A DNA stretch of 64,000 nucleotides, from contig NZ_CP128846.1 of NCBI RefSeq assembly GCF_030388665.1, forward strand, positions 3,388,001-3,452,000. The letters are read 5' to 3'. The notes under the pieces were generated by a model that did not search any database, was not told the DNA's origin, and was given only the letters and a program-made list of their open reading frames with translations. The position numbers were made by a program, and so were the translations under genes. Shown in pieces: positions 8,715 to 16,366 of this stretch. Source of the DNA: Streptomyces flavofungini (GTDB lineage Bacteria; Actinomycetota; Actinomycetes; Streptomycetales; Streptomycetaceae). Each line of letters begins with the position of its first letter. Position 1 is the stretch's first letter.

Positions 8715-9050
8715 ATGGGATTCGCCGTCTTCATGACCCTGCCAGGGCTGGTCATTGTGCTGACCGCCCTGGCCTTCGCTGATCAGCTGCTTCTGCGCGC
8801 AGGGCGAGCCGGGCTACTGCCCTGGCGGAACAGCGCCAGGCAGGGGCAGATCTCGGCAACCGGCTTCGAGCAGCTTCATGCGAGCTTCTCGCCGGGCAAG
8901 CAGAGCGAACTGAAGGAGCGCCAGTCAGCGCTCATTCTGAGGGATGACGAGGAAGACGGAGCGCCGCCGAACCGGACCATGGTGGATCTGGAGGGCGGAA
9001 CGGCGGTCGTCCGTATGCCTCTGGCTGGGGGGCAAGCCGAGCAGCTCTGA
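8715..9050 (+). CDS. DUF6191 domain-containing small membrane protein
   Basis: 111 residues from ATG 8715. One N-terminal membrane helix (MTLPGLVIVLTALAFADQLL) is followed by a soluble tail with GLLPWRNSARQGQISATGFE and LSPGKQ-like FSPGKQSELKERQ, the conserved block of DUF6191 proteins. The intact frame and normal codon use indicate a functional gene, unlike its neighbour istB. It sits between repeats of an IS remnant. Role unknown. Confidence 0.75.
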   Translation: MGFAVFMTLPGLVIVLTALAFADQLLLRAGRAGLLPWRNSARQGQISATGFEQLHASFSPGKQSELKERQSALILRDDEEDGAPPNRTMVDLEGGTAVVRMPLAGGQAEQL

Positions 9051-9090
9051 GGCGGAGCCGATCACGGGGTGGCCGAATTGAGGATCCCCA

Positions 9091-9789
9091 TCAGTTGGCT
9101 GATTGCTCGGCCTTGCTCCAGGCGTGGGCGAGTCGGTAGGAGTCGGTGCCGGTCTCGATGATCGTGCCGTTGAAGGTGAGCCGGTCGACGATCGCGGTGC
9201 AGAGCCTGGGATCGGTGAAGGTCTTGGTCCAGCCACCGAAGGATTCGTTGGAGGCGATGGCGATGGCCTTGTTCTCCTCCCGTTCGGTCAACACCTGGAA
9301 CATCAACTCGGCGCCGTGCCGGTCGAGTTCCATGTAGCTCATCAATGCACAAAAGATCGACACGCCCGTAGCGGGCGATGGTCTTGCTCAGCTGCTTCTC
9401 GTCCGCAGCCTCGACCAGCTCGTTCACGAGCTTGGTGGCAGGGTGTATTTCACCCGGAACCCGGCCATGGCGGCCTCGGTTCCCAGCGCGATCAGCAGGT
9501 GTGACTTGCCGGTGCCGGAGTCGCCGATCAGGCAGAGAGGCTGTGCCTTCCTCACCCACTCGGAAGTGGCCAGGGTATGGATCACAGCGGGGTCGATGTT
9601 GGGGTTGGCATCGAAGTCGAACTCCCTGACCGACTTCTGCCTCGGGAACGCGGCGGCCTTGATCCGGCGCTCGGAGCGGCGCCGGGCCCGGTCATCGCAC
9701 TCGGCCAGCAACAACTCGGCGAGGAAGGTGAGGTAGGACATCTGCTCGCGGATCGCCGCGTACAGCTCGGTCCCCGACTTCGACGCCAT
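9091..9789 (-). pseudogene. istB-type IS21 transposition helper ATPase, frameshifted
   Basis: The N-terminal part (MASKSGTELYAAIREQ at 9789 to Walker A GDSGTGKSHLL) breaks near 9440, where one base appears lost (VKYTL then shift). Another frame continues ATKLVNELVEAADEKQLSKT and Walker B VDLLCIDEL. A second small deletion near 9340-9350 shifts to YMELDRHGAELMFQVLTERE and NESFGGWTKTFTDPRL, ending at 9091. All three parts match one IstB protein in order. IstB assists the IstA transposase, which is missing here. Confidence 0.88.
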
Positions 9790-9842
9790 CGGCGGCCCCC
9801 AGCGGTATGGAGCACCCTCATGCTCCCACCGGAAGCACCCGA

Positions 9843-9929
9843 CTGTTGCTGGAACTCGTCAACACCGTTCCCCGCGAACTCCCTGTGTTGTCGGCACTGA
9901 ACGACAACCGTTGCTGGAACTCCCCTGCA
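9843..9929 (-). repeat. Inverted copies of the element repeat, right end
   Basis: GTTGCTGGAACTC occurs near 9845 and again near 9910, the reverse complement of the left-end GAGTTCCAGCAAC unit. A weaker related copy lies between them (GTTGTCGGCACTGAACG). Confidence 0.65.
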
Positions 9930-10038
9930 CACTCACAACTGGCGTACCCAGAAACGGAGATCGCTGGGATCTTGCCCGTCTCGAACGTAGTCTCGTAGCC
10001 AGACAGCTGTGCCAGCGCAGGAACCGGGTCCGGGTCCA

Positions 10039-10053
10039 GGACAGGTTCTGTCC
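10039..10053. promoter_or_regulatory. 15-bp palindrome upstream of methyltransferase gene
   Basis: GGACAG-GTT-CTGTCC, perfect 6-bp arms with a 3-base centre, about 70 bp before the start of the methyltransferase. A near-identical palindrome occurs at 33182-33196. Could be an operator; the binding protein is unknown. Confidence 0.35.
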
Positions 10054-10124
10054 GGGGCAGGGCCGGCGCCCGTCCGGTCAGGGCCCGGTCCGGCCTCCTG
10101 CCAACGATCTCTGAGGAGTCCCCC

Positions 10125-10919
10125 ATGGGCGAGCCCAAAGTCGACCACTCCGGACTGCCGTCGGCCGATGACGGGGAGGTGAGCAGCGCGCGGTTCTGGA
10201 ACGCGGCTCAGGGCGGGAAGGACAACTACGAGCGGGACCGGCAGGCCGTCGAGGCGGTGGAGAAGCTCGCGCCCGGCATCACCGCCGACGCCCGCTCGGC
10301 CCGGCAGTTCCTGCGCAGGACCGTCTACTGGGCGGCGGCCGAGGCGGGCGTGACGCAGTTCCTGGACCTCGGCGCCGGGCTTCCGCTGGCGCCGGACATC
10401 CACCACATAGTCAGCCGCCACCAGCCGGACGCCCGTGTGCTGTACGTGGACAACGACCCCGTCGTCCTGGCCCACCAGGGCGCGTACCAGGACCCGCCCC
10501 TGAGCAGCTACATCGACGCCGACATGCGCGACACCGACACCGTCCTGGCCCACGCCGCCGACCGCTTCGACCTCACCAAGCCCGTGATGCTGACCTTCAG
10601 CAGCGTCCTCGGGCACTTCTCGGACGAGGAGGCGCACGCGCTCATCGGCCGCCTCCTCGAACCGCTCGCCCCCGGCAGCTGCCTCATGCTCAGCCACGAC
10701 ATCCCCACGCCCACGATCATCGTGGCCTGCGAGGTCTACTCCGCCGCGCCCGGAGCGCTGCCCTACCAGCCGCGCACCATCGAGCAGTTGATGGCGTTCT
10801 TCGAGGGGATGGATCTCGTCGAGCCCGGGCTTGTGCCGCTCTTCGAGTGGCGGCCGGATGAGGCTACGGAGGTCACTGAGGTGATGGGGTACGGGGCCGT
10901 GGGGCGCACGCGGGCCTGA
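10125..10919 (+). CDS. SAM-dependent methyltransferase, DUF574 (Methyltransf_19) family
   Basis: 264 residues from ATG 10125 behind GAGGAG. The order SARFWNAAQGGKDNYERDR, then FLRRTVYWAAAEAGVTQFLDLGAGLP (SAM-binding glycine loop), DARVLYVDNDPVVLAH and a FSSVLGHFSDEEAHALIGRL segment is diagnostic for this actinobacterial family. Such genes are highly multiplied in Streptomyces and substrates are unknown. It stands alone, next to the IS remnant and divergent from nothing; the following pilus-linked genes are on the other strand and converge on it. Confidence 0.9.
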   Translation: MGEPKVDHSGLPSADDGEVSSARFWNAAQGGKDNYERDRQAVEAVEKLAPGITADARSARQFLRRTVYWAAAEAGVTQFLDLGAGLPLAPDIHHIVSRHQPDARVLYVDNDPVVLAHQGAYQDPPLSSYIDADMRDTDTVLAHAADRFDLTKPVMLTFSSVLGHFSDEEAHALIGRLLEPLAPGSCLMLSHDIPTPTIIVACEVYSAAPGALPYQPRTIEQLMAFFEGMDLVEPGLVPLFEWRPDEATEVTEVMGYGAVGRTRA

Positions 10920-10979
10920 GCGGCCCGGGAACGCGCTCGCCCTCTGCCCCCCTGGAGCCCCCTCGCCCTTGGCTCGGCC

Positions 10980-11630
10980 TCAGCCGCCGCCCTCCGCCGA
11001 GACGCCGCTCGACGCGCCGCCCCTCGGGAACGACACCTCCACCCGCCGGTTCTTCTTCCGCCCCTCCTCCGACCCGTTGTCCGCGATCGGATAGTCCTCG
11101 CTGTAGCCGCGCACGGCGTACGTGACCTCCGGGCCCAGGTGGGTCGCCAGTTCGTCGTGGACCGCCTCGGCCCGCGCCTTCGAGAGCTTCTTGCCGTGGG
11201 CGTACGAGCCGAGGTTGTCCGTGAACCCGAAGACGCGCACGTCCGTGGCCTTCTGGACCTTGGCCTCCTCGGCGATCGCCTTGATACGGGCCGACGCTTC
11301 CGGGTTCAGCTTGGAGCTGTCCTTGGGGAAGAGGACCTCGGCCTGAAGCGCGAACTTCACATCCGTGTTGGTGTCCTCGCGGCGCTCCTCACCGCCCATT
11401 TCCTCCACCACGGACTTGATGTCGAGAACCTTGGCGGGGGCGAGTGTGGCGCCGTCGGCGAGCTTCAGGCCGGGGCTGTTGGGGTCGACTTTGGGGGGTG
11501 GGGAGGTGCTGGTGGAGCCGGGGGGTGCGGTGGGGTCGTCGTCGGCCCAGGCCGTGGGGACGGGGGCAAGGAGGAGGAAGGCGCTGAGGGTGGTGGCTGT
11601 CGCGGTGGCCAGGGATCGGGAGCGGGTCAT
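10980..11630 (-). CDS. OmpA-family peptidoglycan-binding protein, secreted
   Basis: 216 residues. Sec signal peptide (LSAFLLLAPVPTAWA), a Pro/Ser/Thr-rich spacer, then an OmpA-like domain: the TDNLGSYAHGKKLSKARAEAV block contains the Asp and Arg expected to hold the meso-/LL-diaminopimelate peptide, and KKNRRVEV closes the domain. Acts outside the membrane, likely anchoring to peptidoglycan. It ends the Tad pilus gene run and starts only 2 bases after the upstream lipoprotein gene stop, so the two are probably co-translated. A role in fixing the pilus to the wall is inference. Confidence 0.88.
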   Translation of the reverse strand: MTRSRSLATATATTLSAFLLLAPVPTAWADDDPTAPPGSTSTSPPPKVDPNSPGLKLADGATLAPAKVLDIKSVVEEMGGEERREDTNTDVKFALQAEVLFPKDSSKLNPEASARIKAIAEEAKVQKATDVRVFGFTDNLGSYAHGKKLSKARAEAVHDELATHLGPEVTYAVRGYSEDYPIADNGSEEGRKKNRRVEVSFPRGGASSGVSAEGGG

Positions 11631-11632
11631 GG

Positions 11633-12247
11633 CTACTCGCCCTCGGAGATCTCAACGGGGGCGGGGGGCATCGCGCCGACCTGGAAGCTGACCGCGGTCG
11701 TCCCCTCGGGCGGAGCGGGGAACTGTGCGTACCACTCGCTGGTCTGCCCCGGCTTGACGCCACCGGTGAATTTGGTGCACAAGCAACGACCTTCGGTGTC
11801 ACGCAGTACGAGATAGCGCTTCTTTCCCTTGCCGTCGACGAGGTTGGCGCCTGCAACCGACGAGCCGTTCTTGTTCAACTCGCGCTCTTCACCGCGCCAG
11901 TTGGCAGCCGCGAAGAAGCGGCTACCGTTGTTCGTGACGGTGCCGGACACCGTGACGAAGCCCCCTTCGTCACGTACCGCCGACTTGACCGTCAGCGTGA
12001 TGTTCTCCTCGCCCTTGACCTCGGCAAGGACTTCGTCGGAGGACCGGGGCTGCTTCTCCTGCCCCCTGTCGTCACTGCCGGAGTCATTGTTGGAGGTGCC
12101 CGACGACGTGGTCTTCTTGTCGGAGTCCTTCGATTCGTCGCCTCCACCGTCACTGCCACCGCAGCCAGCCACCGCGAGGACCAGCCCAGTCGTGATCGCA
12201 GCCGCGGTCATTGCCCTGCGAGTCTTCTTGGTGCGCCGAAGTATCAT
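11633..12247 (-). CDS. Secreted lipoprotein of Tad cluster
   Basis: 204 residues. Twin-basic N-terminus, hydrophobic core and lipobox VAGC (about residues 26-29), followed by a long Asp/Ser/Lys-rich disordered tether and a beta-rich domain (ITLTVKSAVRDEGGFVTVSG) resembling Ig-like lipoprotein domains. A Cys pair in GRCLCTKF is notable. Located between the TadG-like and OmpA-like genes on the same strand; probably a surface component of the same system. No known family recognised. Confidence 0.78.
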   Translation of the reverse strand: MILRRTKKTRRAMTAAAITTGLVLAVAGCGGSDGGGDESKDSDKKTTSSGTSNNDSGSDDRGQEKQPRSSDEVLAEVKGEENITLTVKSAVRDEGGFVTVSGTVTNNGSRFFAAANWRGEERELNKNGSSVAGANLVDGKGKKRYLVLRDTEGRCLCTKFTGGVKPGQTSEWYAQFPAPPEGTTAVSFQVGAMPPAPVEISEGE

Positions 12248-12279
12248 CGCTACGGCTTCCTTCTCTCGTCGCTTGCTTG

Positions 12280-12897
12280 TCAGTTGGCCAGGTGTACCGA
12301 GAAGAGTGTCGACGAGTCCGGGAGGTCGTCCAGGTCGAAGTCGTCCGGGTCGATCACGATGGAGGCATCATCGCCGTCGCAGACGAACTCCACCGCCTTC
12401 TCCGGGTCAGCTGACTGAGCCAGGTCGCAACGGGGCTTGATGACAGCGGTCGCATTGGCCCGGGCGTGCTGACCCTCCGTGCCCGGAATGATCGAGTCAC
12501 CGACGGTGTAGTTGGTGGTGACCTCCACGCGGAAGCCGGGGTAGCCGTTGACCTCCGCCGCACCGAATCCCGTCACATGCGCGTCATTGTCGGCCGCCAG
12601 TGCGTCCGCCGCCCCCTCCGCTCCGTCATCGGAGGCTATGTCGCCCAAGAGCCAGTCCAGCCACTCGTCTCCCTCACCCGCCTCAATGGCGTCGCCCAGC
12701 CCTTCGACCAACTCGTCGCGGGCATCCTGGGCGGCTGCCAGCGCCGCCGCGTCCGCGGCCGATTGGGCTCCGTTGCGTGCGGACGCGGCTTGGGCGAACG
12801 CGAAGAATGCCAAGGAAACGAAGAGCAGAACCCCCGTCAGCCAGATGTAGAGCGGGAGGGTTCCGCCCCTGTCGCTGTGGAGTCGAGCGCGCCTCAG
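12280..12897 (-). CDS. TadG-like Flp pilus-associated protein (pilus assembly TadE/G type)
   Basis: About 205 residues. One N-terminal membrane helix (GTLPLYIWLTGVLLFVSLAF) is followed by FAQAASARNGAQSAADAAALAAAQDARDEL in two blocks, the signature of actinobacterial TadG-like proteins. The external domain follows. No ATG, GTG or TTG lies between the previous gene's stop and the helix; the best candidate is a CTG at 12897 overlapping that stop (CTGA), preceded by GGCGG. The start is therefore uncertain. Translational coupling with the Flp-like gene is likely. Confidence 0.78.
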   Translation of the reverse strand: MRRARLHSDRGGTLPLYIWLTGVLLFVSLAFFAFAQAASARNGAQSAADAAALAAAQDARDELVEGLGDAIEAGEGDEWLDWLLGDIASDDGAEGAADALAADNDAHVTGFGAAEVNGYPGFRVEVTTNYTVGDSIIPGTEGQHARANATAVIKPRCDLAQSADPEKAVEFVCDGDDASIVIDPDDFDLDDLPDSSTLFSVHLAN

Positions 12898-13121
12898 CCG
12901 CCAATGACGTCGGACACGGCGTCCTGAATGGCTCCGGAGATCTGGCCGTCCAGTCCTAGGCCGTCGATGAGGACGAAGATCCCCGCGATGAGAATCATCA
13001 GTCCCGCGTACTCCACGAACCCCGCTCCCCGGTCCCGTTCGCTCCCTCGTGTCGCCCGGACCCGGGAAGCCACCGCCTGCGTCCACGTCATCCACGCTCC
13101 CAGCACGCGATCCTTCAGCAC
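12894..13121 (-). CDS. Flp-type pilin-like small protein
   Basis: 75 residues if started at the GTG at 13121 (AAAGG 9 bases upstream); ATG 13181 would give 95. It contains DRGAGFVEYAGLM and a single membrane helix. The Gly followed by Glu at +5 fits a type IV prepilin cleavage site (G|AGFVE). The short tail (QISGAIQDAVSDVIGG) is typical of small actinobacterial Flp-like proteins. Probably the major or a minor subunit of the pilus built by the CpaF/TadB/TadC genes at 14469-17707. Confidence 0.75.
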   Translation of the reverse strand: MLKDRVLGAWMTWTQAVASRVRATRGSERDRGAGFVEYAGLMILIAGIFVLIDGLGLDGQISGAIQDAVSDVIGG

Positions 13122-13579
13122 GACGGACGACCTTTCTCTCCCACCCGATACCGCGACCTTCAGCGACGCCGCTGTTGTCATGGGGCAACGTACGCGACAA
13201 CACGTATCTCGGCAGCAACTCTGCGCGACCAATGCGGCTCCAGGTACGCCTGCTCCGCAAGTTGGCGAGTTCCCTTCCCTCCCGGAGTGATCACCATGCA
13301 CCCCGAGGGGCGAAGATGCACAGCTCCCCGACGCGCTCCCCGCAGCTGAACTCCCCAGCTCCAGGAGCCGTTTGGCTCACCTCATCGACTCTGGCACATC
13401 CCGTCGCAGCCGCTGAGGGCTTTCACTCACTTCGTACGGAAGCTGTCACGTTGTCGCGGGCTGGTGCCCCGCAGGCCACCTTCACGTCATCCACCGGCAC
13501 GCGCGGTGGGAAACCACGCCTGGGCCGTCCCGAGCGATCAATACAGTGGGCACGACACGGGGCGACTGCGGGGGGCGCG
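13122..13579. other. Intergenic region upstream of Flp-like gene and GNAT gene
   Basis: About 460 bases between divergent genes. Presumably holds both promoters. I see no clear consensus promoter, repeat or RNA. Plus-strand frames through it are open but have non-coding composition. Confidence 0.4.
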
Positions 13580-14554
13580 GTGATCTGGTGGCGGCTGGTG
13601 GCCGAGGAGAACCTCGGGCTCCTGGCGGTGTGGCTCGCGCAGCCACACGTCGCGCGGTGGTGGCCTCACGACACGTCCCTGGAGGGAATCGCACGGGACT
13701 TCGGCCCTTCGGCACGGGGCACGGACCCGTCCGAGGACCTGCTGGCCATGTGGGACGGGCTACCGATCGGCCTGGTCCGGCGGCGCCGGTTCACCGACCA
13801 CCCGATGCGTGCGGCGGGGTGGGACGGGCACGTGGACGTACCCGACGGTGCGGTGACCCTCGACTACCTGATCGGCGACCCCACGCGCATCGGACAGGGC
13901 CTCGGCCCGCTCCTCATCCGAGACATCGTGGCGCACACCTGGGCCGCCCACAGGGACGCCCCCGCCGCCGTCGTCCCCGTCCCGGCGGCCAACCGCGCGG
14001 CTTGGCGGCCTCTGGAGAAGGCCGGGCTGCGCCGCGTCGGCAGCGTCGAGCAGGCCCCGGAGCCCCAGGACGTCCAGGGCACCGCAGCTTCCCCGGATTC
14101 CACGAACGTCCCGGGTGACGATCCCGGCTACTACGTCCATCGCGTGGGCAGTGGCGGCGGACGAGAGCCAGGAGCCTCTGAACCACACCTGGCCAGTTCT
14201 TCTGTTCATTGCGGCGAACATCGGAACCAACGTGGGTTCCGAAAAGCCCGTTGTCTTCTGGTTCTTCGCCGCCATCGGCGGGCTGGGGATACTGGCCACC
14301 GTCGGATGCCTGAAGAAGCTCTGGGGGATGCGCCGAGCGCACCGGAGCGCGGTCTTTTGGGCGTTGGTCCTGCTCTCCTGCTCCGCCTATGTGGTTTATA
14401 CGGTAGCCATCCGGGCGTTATGACGGACCACAAGACCAGCCGCCGCCGTCATTCCCGCCCCCCCCACATCACTCCCCCAAAATCGACCCGAAGTCCGACC
14501 CCGACCCCAGGAACATCCCGGACGCGATCAGGATCATCGTCGCCGGGAGCATGA
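13580..14554 (+). CDS. GNAT acetyltransferase (AAC(6')-like) with abnormal C-terminal extension
   Basis: The GTG at 13580 (GGGGG site) opens IWWRLVAEENLGLLAVWLA, then WDGHVDV and TLDYLIGDPTRIGQGLGPLL, the acetyl-CoA-binding loop of aminoglycoside 6'-type GNAT enzymes (family length about 180 residues). At about residue 190 (DPGYYVHRV) a stop is expected, but the frame stays open for a further 130 or so Arg/His-rich residues, running over a membrane-protein ORF and 86 bp into the convergent tadC gene. Either the normal stop was lost by a small indel or the tail is spurious. Catalytic core looks intact; substrate unknown. Confidence 0.7.
   Translation: MIWWRLVAEENLGLLAVWLAQPHVARWWPHDTSLEGIARDFGPSARGTDPSEDLLAMWDGLPIGLVRRRRFTDHPMRAAGWDGHVDVPDGAVTLDYLIGDPTRIGQGLGPLLIRDIVAHTWAAHRDAPAAVVPVPAANRAAWRPLEKAGLRRVGSVEQAPEPQDVQGTAASPDSTNVPGDDPGYYVHRVGSGGGREPGASEPHLASSSVHCGEHRNQRGFRKARCLLVLRRHRRAGDTGHRRMPEEALGDAPSAPERGLLGVGPALLLRLCGLYGSHPGVMTDHKTSRRRHSRPPHITPPKSTRSPTPTPGTSRTRSGSSSPGA
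14115..14423 (+). CDS. Small membrane protein overlapping GNAT tail
   Basis: Up to 102 residues (GTG 14115 or GTG 14151). Three hydrophobic helices: WPVLLFIAANIG, VVFWFFAAIGGLGILATVGC and AVFWALVLLSCSAYVVYTVAI, separated by a basic loop (KKLWGMRRAHRS). The composition is far more protein-like than the overlapping GNAT tail, so I believe this frame is the real gene here. No family recognised and the ribosome binding site is weak. Confidence 0.5.
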   Translation: MTIPATTSIAWAVAADESQEPLNHTWPVLLFIAANIGTNVGSEKPVVFWFFAAIGGLGILATVGCLKKLWGMRRAHRSAVFWALVLLSCSAYVVYTVAIRAL

Positions 14555-15359
14555 AGACGAGCGTCACCATCGTCGCCTTGGGGATCGTCTTCGCTGCGCG
14601 GCGGCGGGAGTTCTGGGCGTCGGTGCGGCGCATGTCGGTGGCGAGCTGGATGAGGGTTTCGGCGATGGGGGAGCCGAGTTCCTCGCCCTGCTGGAGGGCG
14701 GAGACGAACTGGGCCACCTGTTCGGAGGCGTTGCGTTTGCGGAGTTCGTCGAAGGCCTGGCGGCGGCTTACGCCCATGTCCATCTGGCGGAGGGTGATGC
14801 GGAGTTCGTCGGCCCACGGGCCCTCGTACTTCTCGGCGACACGGTCCAGGGCCTGGCGGAAGCCGAGGCCCGCGGAGACGACCACGGCGAGGACGTCGAG
14901 GAAGTCGGGGAGCGTGCGGTCGATGACCTCGCGGCGTTCGCGTACGGCCTGCCAGATCAGGGCGTCCGCCGCCACCGCGCCGAAGACGAAGGTCAGGGCG
15001 GCGAAGAGGGGTTGGGAGTTGGTGAGGAAGATGAGGCCGAGGACGAGGCCGAAGATGCCGTACACCGCCCGGCGGGCCGCGTAGCGGTCGATCGTCAGGC
15101 CGCCGGGGTTGCCCGCCATGTCGATGCGGCGGCGCTTCGCCGTCACCCGCTTCGGGCCCATGAGGCGCAGGACGAGGGGCGCGAAGCGCATGCCCAGGCG
15201 GTCCACCGCCCCGCCCGCCACCGAGACGCGGGACGCGCCGACCTCCAGGGCGACGGCCAGGTCGGCCGGGAGCTTCGCCTCGGCGCGGTACATGCGGATG
15301 CCCTGCGCGGCGCCGGCGACGGCCAGGCCCATGAGGGCGGCGAGCAGCAGTGCCATCAC
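14469..15359 (-). CDS. tadC: TadC-like inner membrane protein (type II secretion F domain)
   Basis: 296 residues, start GTG 15359 (or ATG 15356), 1 base after the tadB stop with its binding site in the tadB tail. An N-terminal membrane helix, a middle pair of helices, then a T2SSF domain with DRTLPDFLDVLAVVVSAGLG and the ALQQGEELGSPIAETL loop, then a C-terminal helix. Forms with TadB the membrane platform on which the CpaF ATPase acts. It closes the contiguous cpaB-cpaE-tadE-cpaF-tadB-tadC run and its 3' end is overlapped by the convergent GNAT frame. Confidence 0.9.
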   Translation of the reverse strand: MMALLLAALMGLAVAGAAQGIRMYRAEAKLPADLAVALEVGASRVSVAGGAVDRLGMRFAPLVLRLMGPKRVTAKRRRIDMAGNPGGLTIDRYAARRAVYGIFGLVLGLIFLTNSQPLFAALTFVFGAVAADALIWQAVRERREVIDRTLPDFLDVLAVVVSAGLGFRQALDRVAEKYEGPWADELRITLRQMDMGVSRRQAFDELRKRNASEQVAQFVSALQQGEELGSPIAETLIQLATDMRRTDAQNSRRRAAKTIPKATMVTLVFMLPATMILIASGMFLGSGSDFGSILGE

Positions 15360-15360
15360 G

Positions 15361-16308
15361 TCACACCTCGATCTTTCCGAGGCGCCTGATCACGAAGAAG
15401 CCCACCGCGTAGAGGCCGAGCGAGATCAGGATCAGGGTCTGGCCGAGGGGGGAGCCGGTCACGCGCTCAAGGGCGCCCTCGTTCGACGAGTTGATCAGCA
15501 ACAGCGATCCCAGTCCCAGGAGCGGGACCGTGAACGCCGTCGCGTGGACCTCCGAGAGCATCGTGCGGACCTCGCGCCGGGTCTCCTTGCGGTCCTCCAG
15601 GGTCTGGGTGAGGTTGCGGAGGGAGTTGACCACCGATCCGCCCGCCTTGTTCGACAGGACCAGGGTCGTCACGAGGACTATCAGTTCGCGGGACGGGAGG
15701 CGTTGGGCCAGTTCTTCGAGGGTGTCGTCGATGGAGCGGCCGAGGGTGAGCTGGTGCGCCACGTGGGAGAGTTCCTCGCCCGCGGGTGCCTCCAGCTCCT
15801 CCGCCGCCATCGCGAGGGACGTGCGCAGCGCCAGGCCCGCCGCCGTCGCGTTGGCGAGGATGCGGGCCACGTCGGGGAGTTGGTTGATGAAGGCCTCGAT
15901 GCGCTTCTGGCGTTGCCAGTTGAGGAAGATGACCGCGCTCCAGACGGCCACGATCCCGGCGATGGGGCCGAAGAAGGGGGCCAGGGACGCGGCCGCTATC
16001 AGCCAGAGGGCCGCGACGACCGCCATGACGTAGGTGAAGAACTCGCCGGGGGTCAGGTCCAGGCCGGTGGCGGAGAGCCGGAGTTGGAGTTCGCGGCCCA
16101 GGCGGGTGCGGCGCAGGCGGCGGTCCACGGCCGTGAAGCGGCGGACGCGGCCGCCGCCCTCCAGGTCCGGCCGGGCGCCCTCGCCCGTCAGGCGGTCCTC
16201 CAGGGCCTGGCGCTGGGCGCGCCCGGAGGCGTACGTCTGGAGTCCGGCGACGGCCAGCGTGCCGGTGAGGAGCGTGGCGCCGAGGGCCAGCAGCGTGGGG
16301 TTGTTCAT
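15361..16308 (-). CDS. tadB: TadB-like inner membrane protein (type II secretion F domain)
   Basis: 315 residues from ATG 16308. Hydrophobic N-terminal helix, basic region, two helices around YVMAVVAALWLIAAASLAPF, then a T2SSF domain (INQLPDVARILANATAAGLA; LVLSNKAGGSVVNSLRNLTQ; ETRREVRTMLSEV) and C-terminal helices. Partner of TadC. Spaced about 60 bp from cpaF upstream. Confidence 0.9.
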   Translation of the reverse strand: MNNPTLLALGATLLTGTLAVAGLQTYASGRAQRQALEDRLTGEGARPDLEGGGRVRRFTAVDRRLRRTRLGRELQLRLSATGLDLTPGEFFTYVMAVVAALWLIAAASLAPFFGPIAGIVAVWSAVIFLNWQRQKRIEAFINQLPDVARILANATAAGLALRTSLAMAAEELEAPAGEELSHVAHQLTLGRSIDDTLEELAQRLPSRELIVLVTTLVLSNKAGGSVVNSLRNLTQTLEDRKETRREVRTMLSEVHATAFTVPLLGLGSLLLINSSNEGALERVTGSPLGQTLILISLGLYAVGFFVIRRLGKIEV

Positions 16309-16366
16309 CAGCCGGTCAGTTCCTTCGCGTCCCAGGCGCCCGAGGCGTCCCTCGTGTGCTCGTCCA

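Larger units (their letters stand above)
8489..9930. mobile_element. Degenerate IS21-type element remnant
   Basis: The segment is bounded by multiple copies of a GAGTTCCAGCAACG-type repeat, in one orientation at 8489-8628 and inverted at 9843-9929. Several repeats at each end are characteristic of IS21-family elements. Inside are a decayed istB gene (minus) and a DUF6191 gene (plus). No istA transposase is present. The exact ends and target duplication are not resolved, and the DUF6191 gene may be a passenger or may have been there before. Confidence 0.5.

Noticed and set aside
9790..9935. Search for an istA transposase upstream of istB
   Set aside because: No DDE or integrase-like sequence in any frame; only terminal repeats are present.
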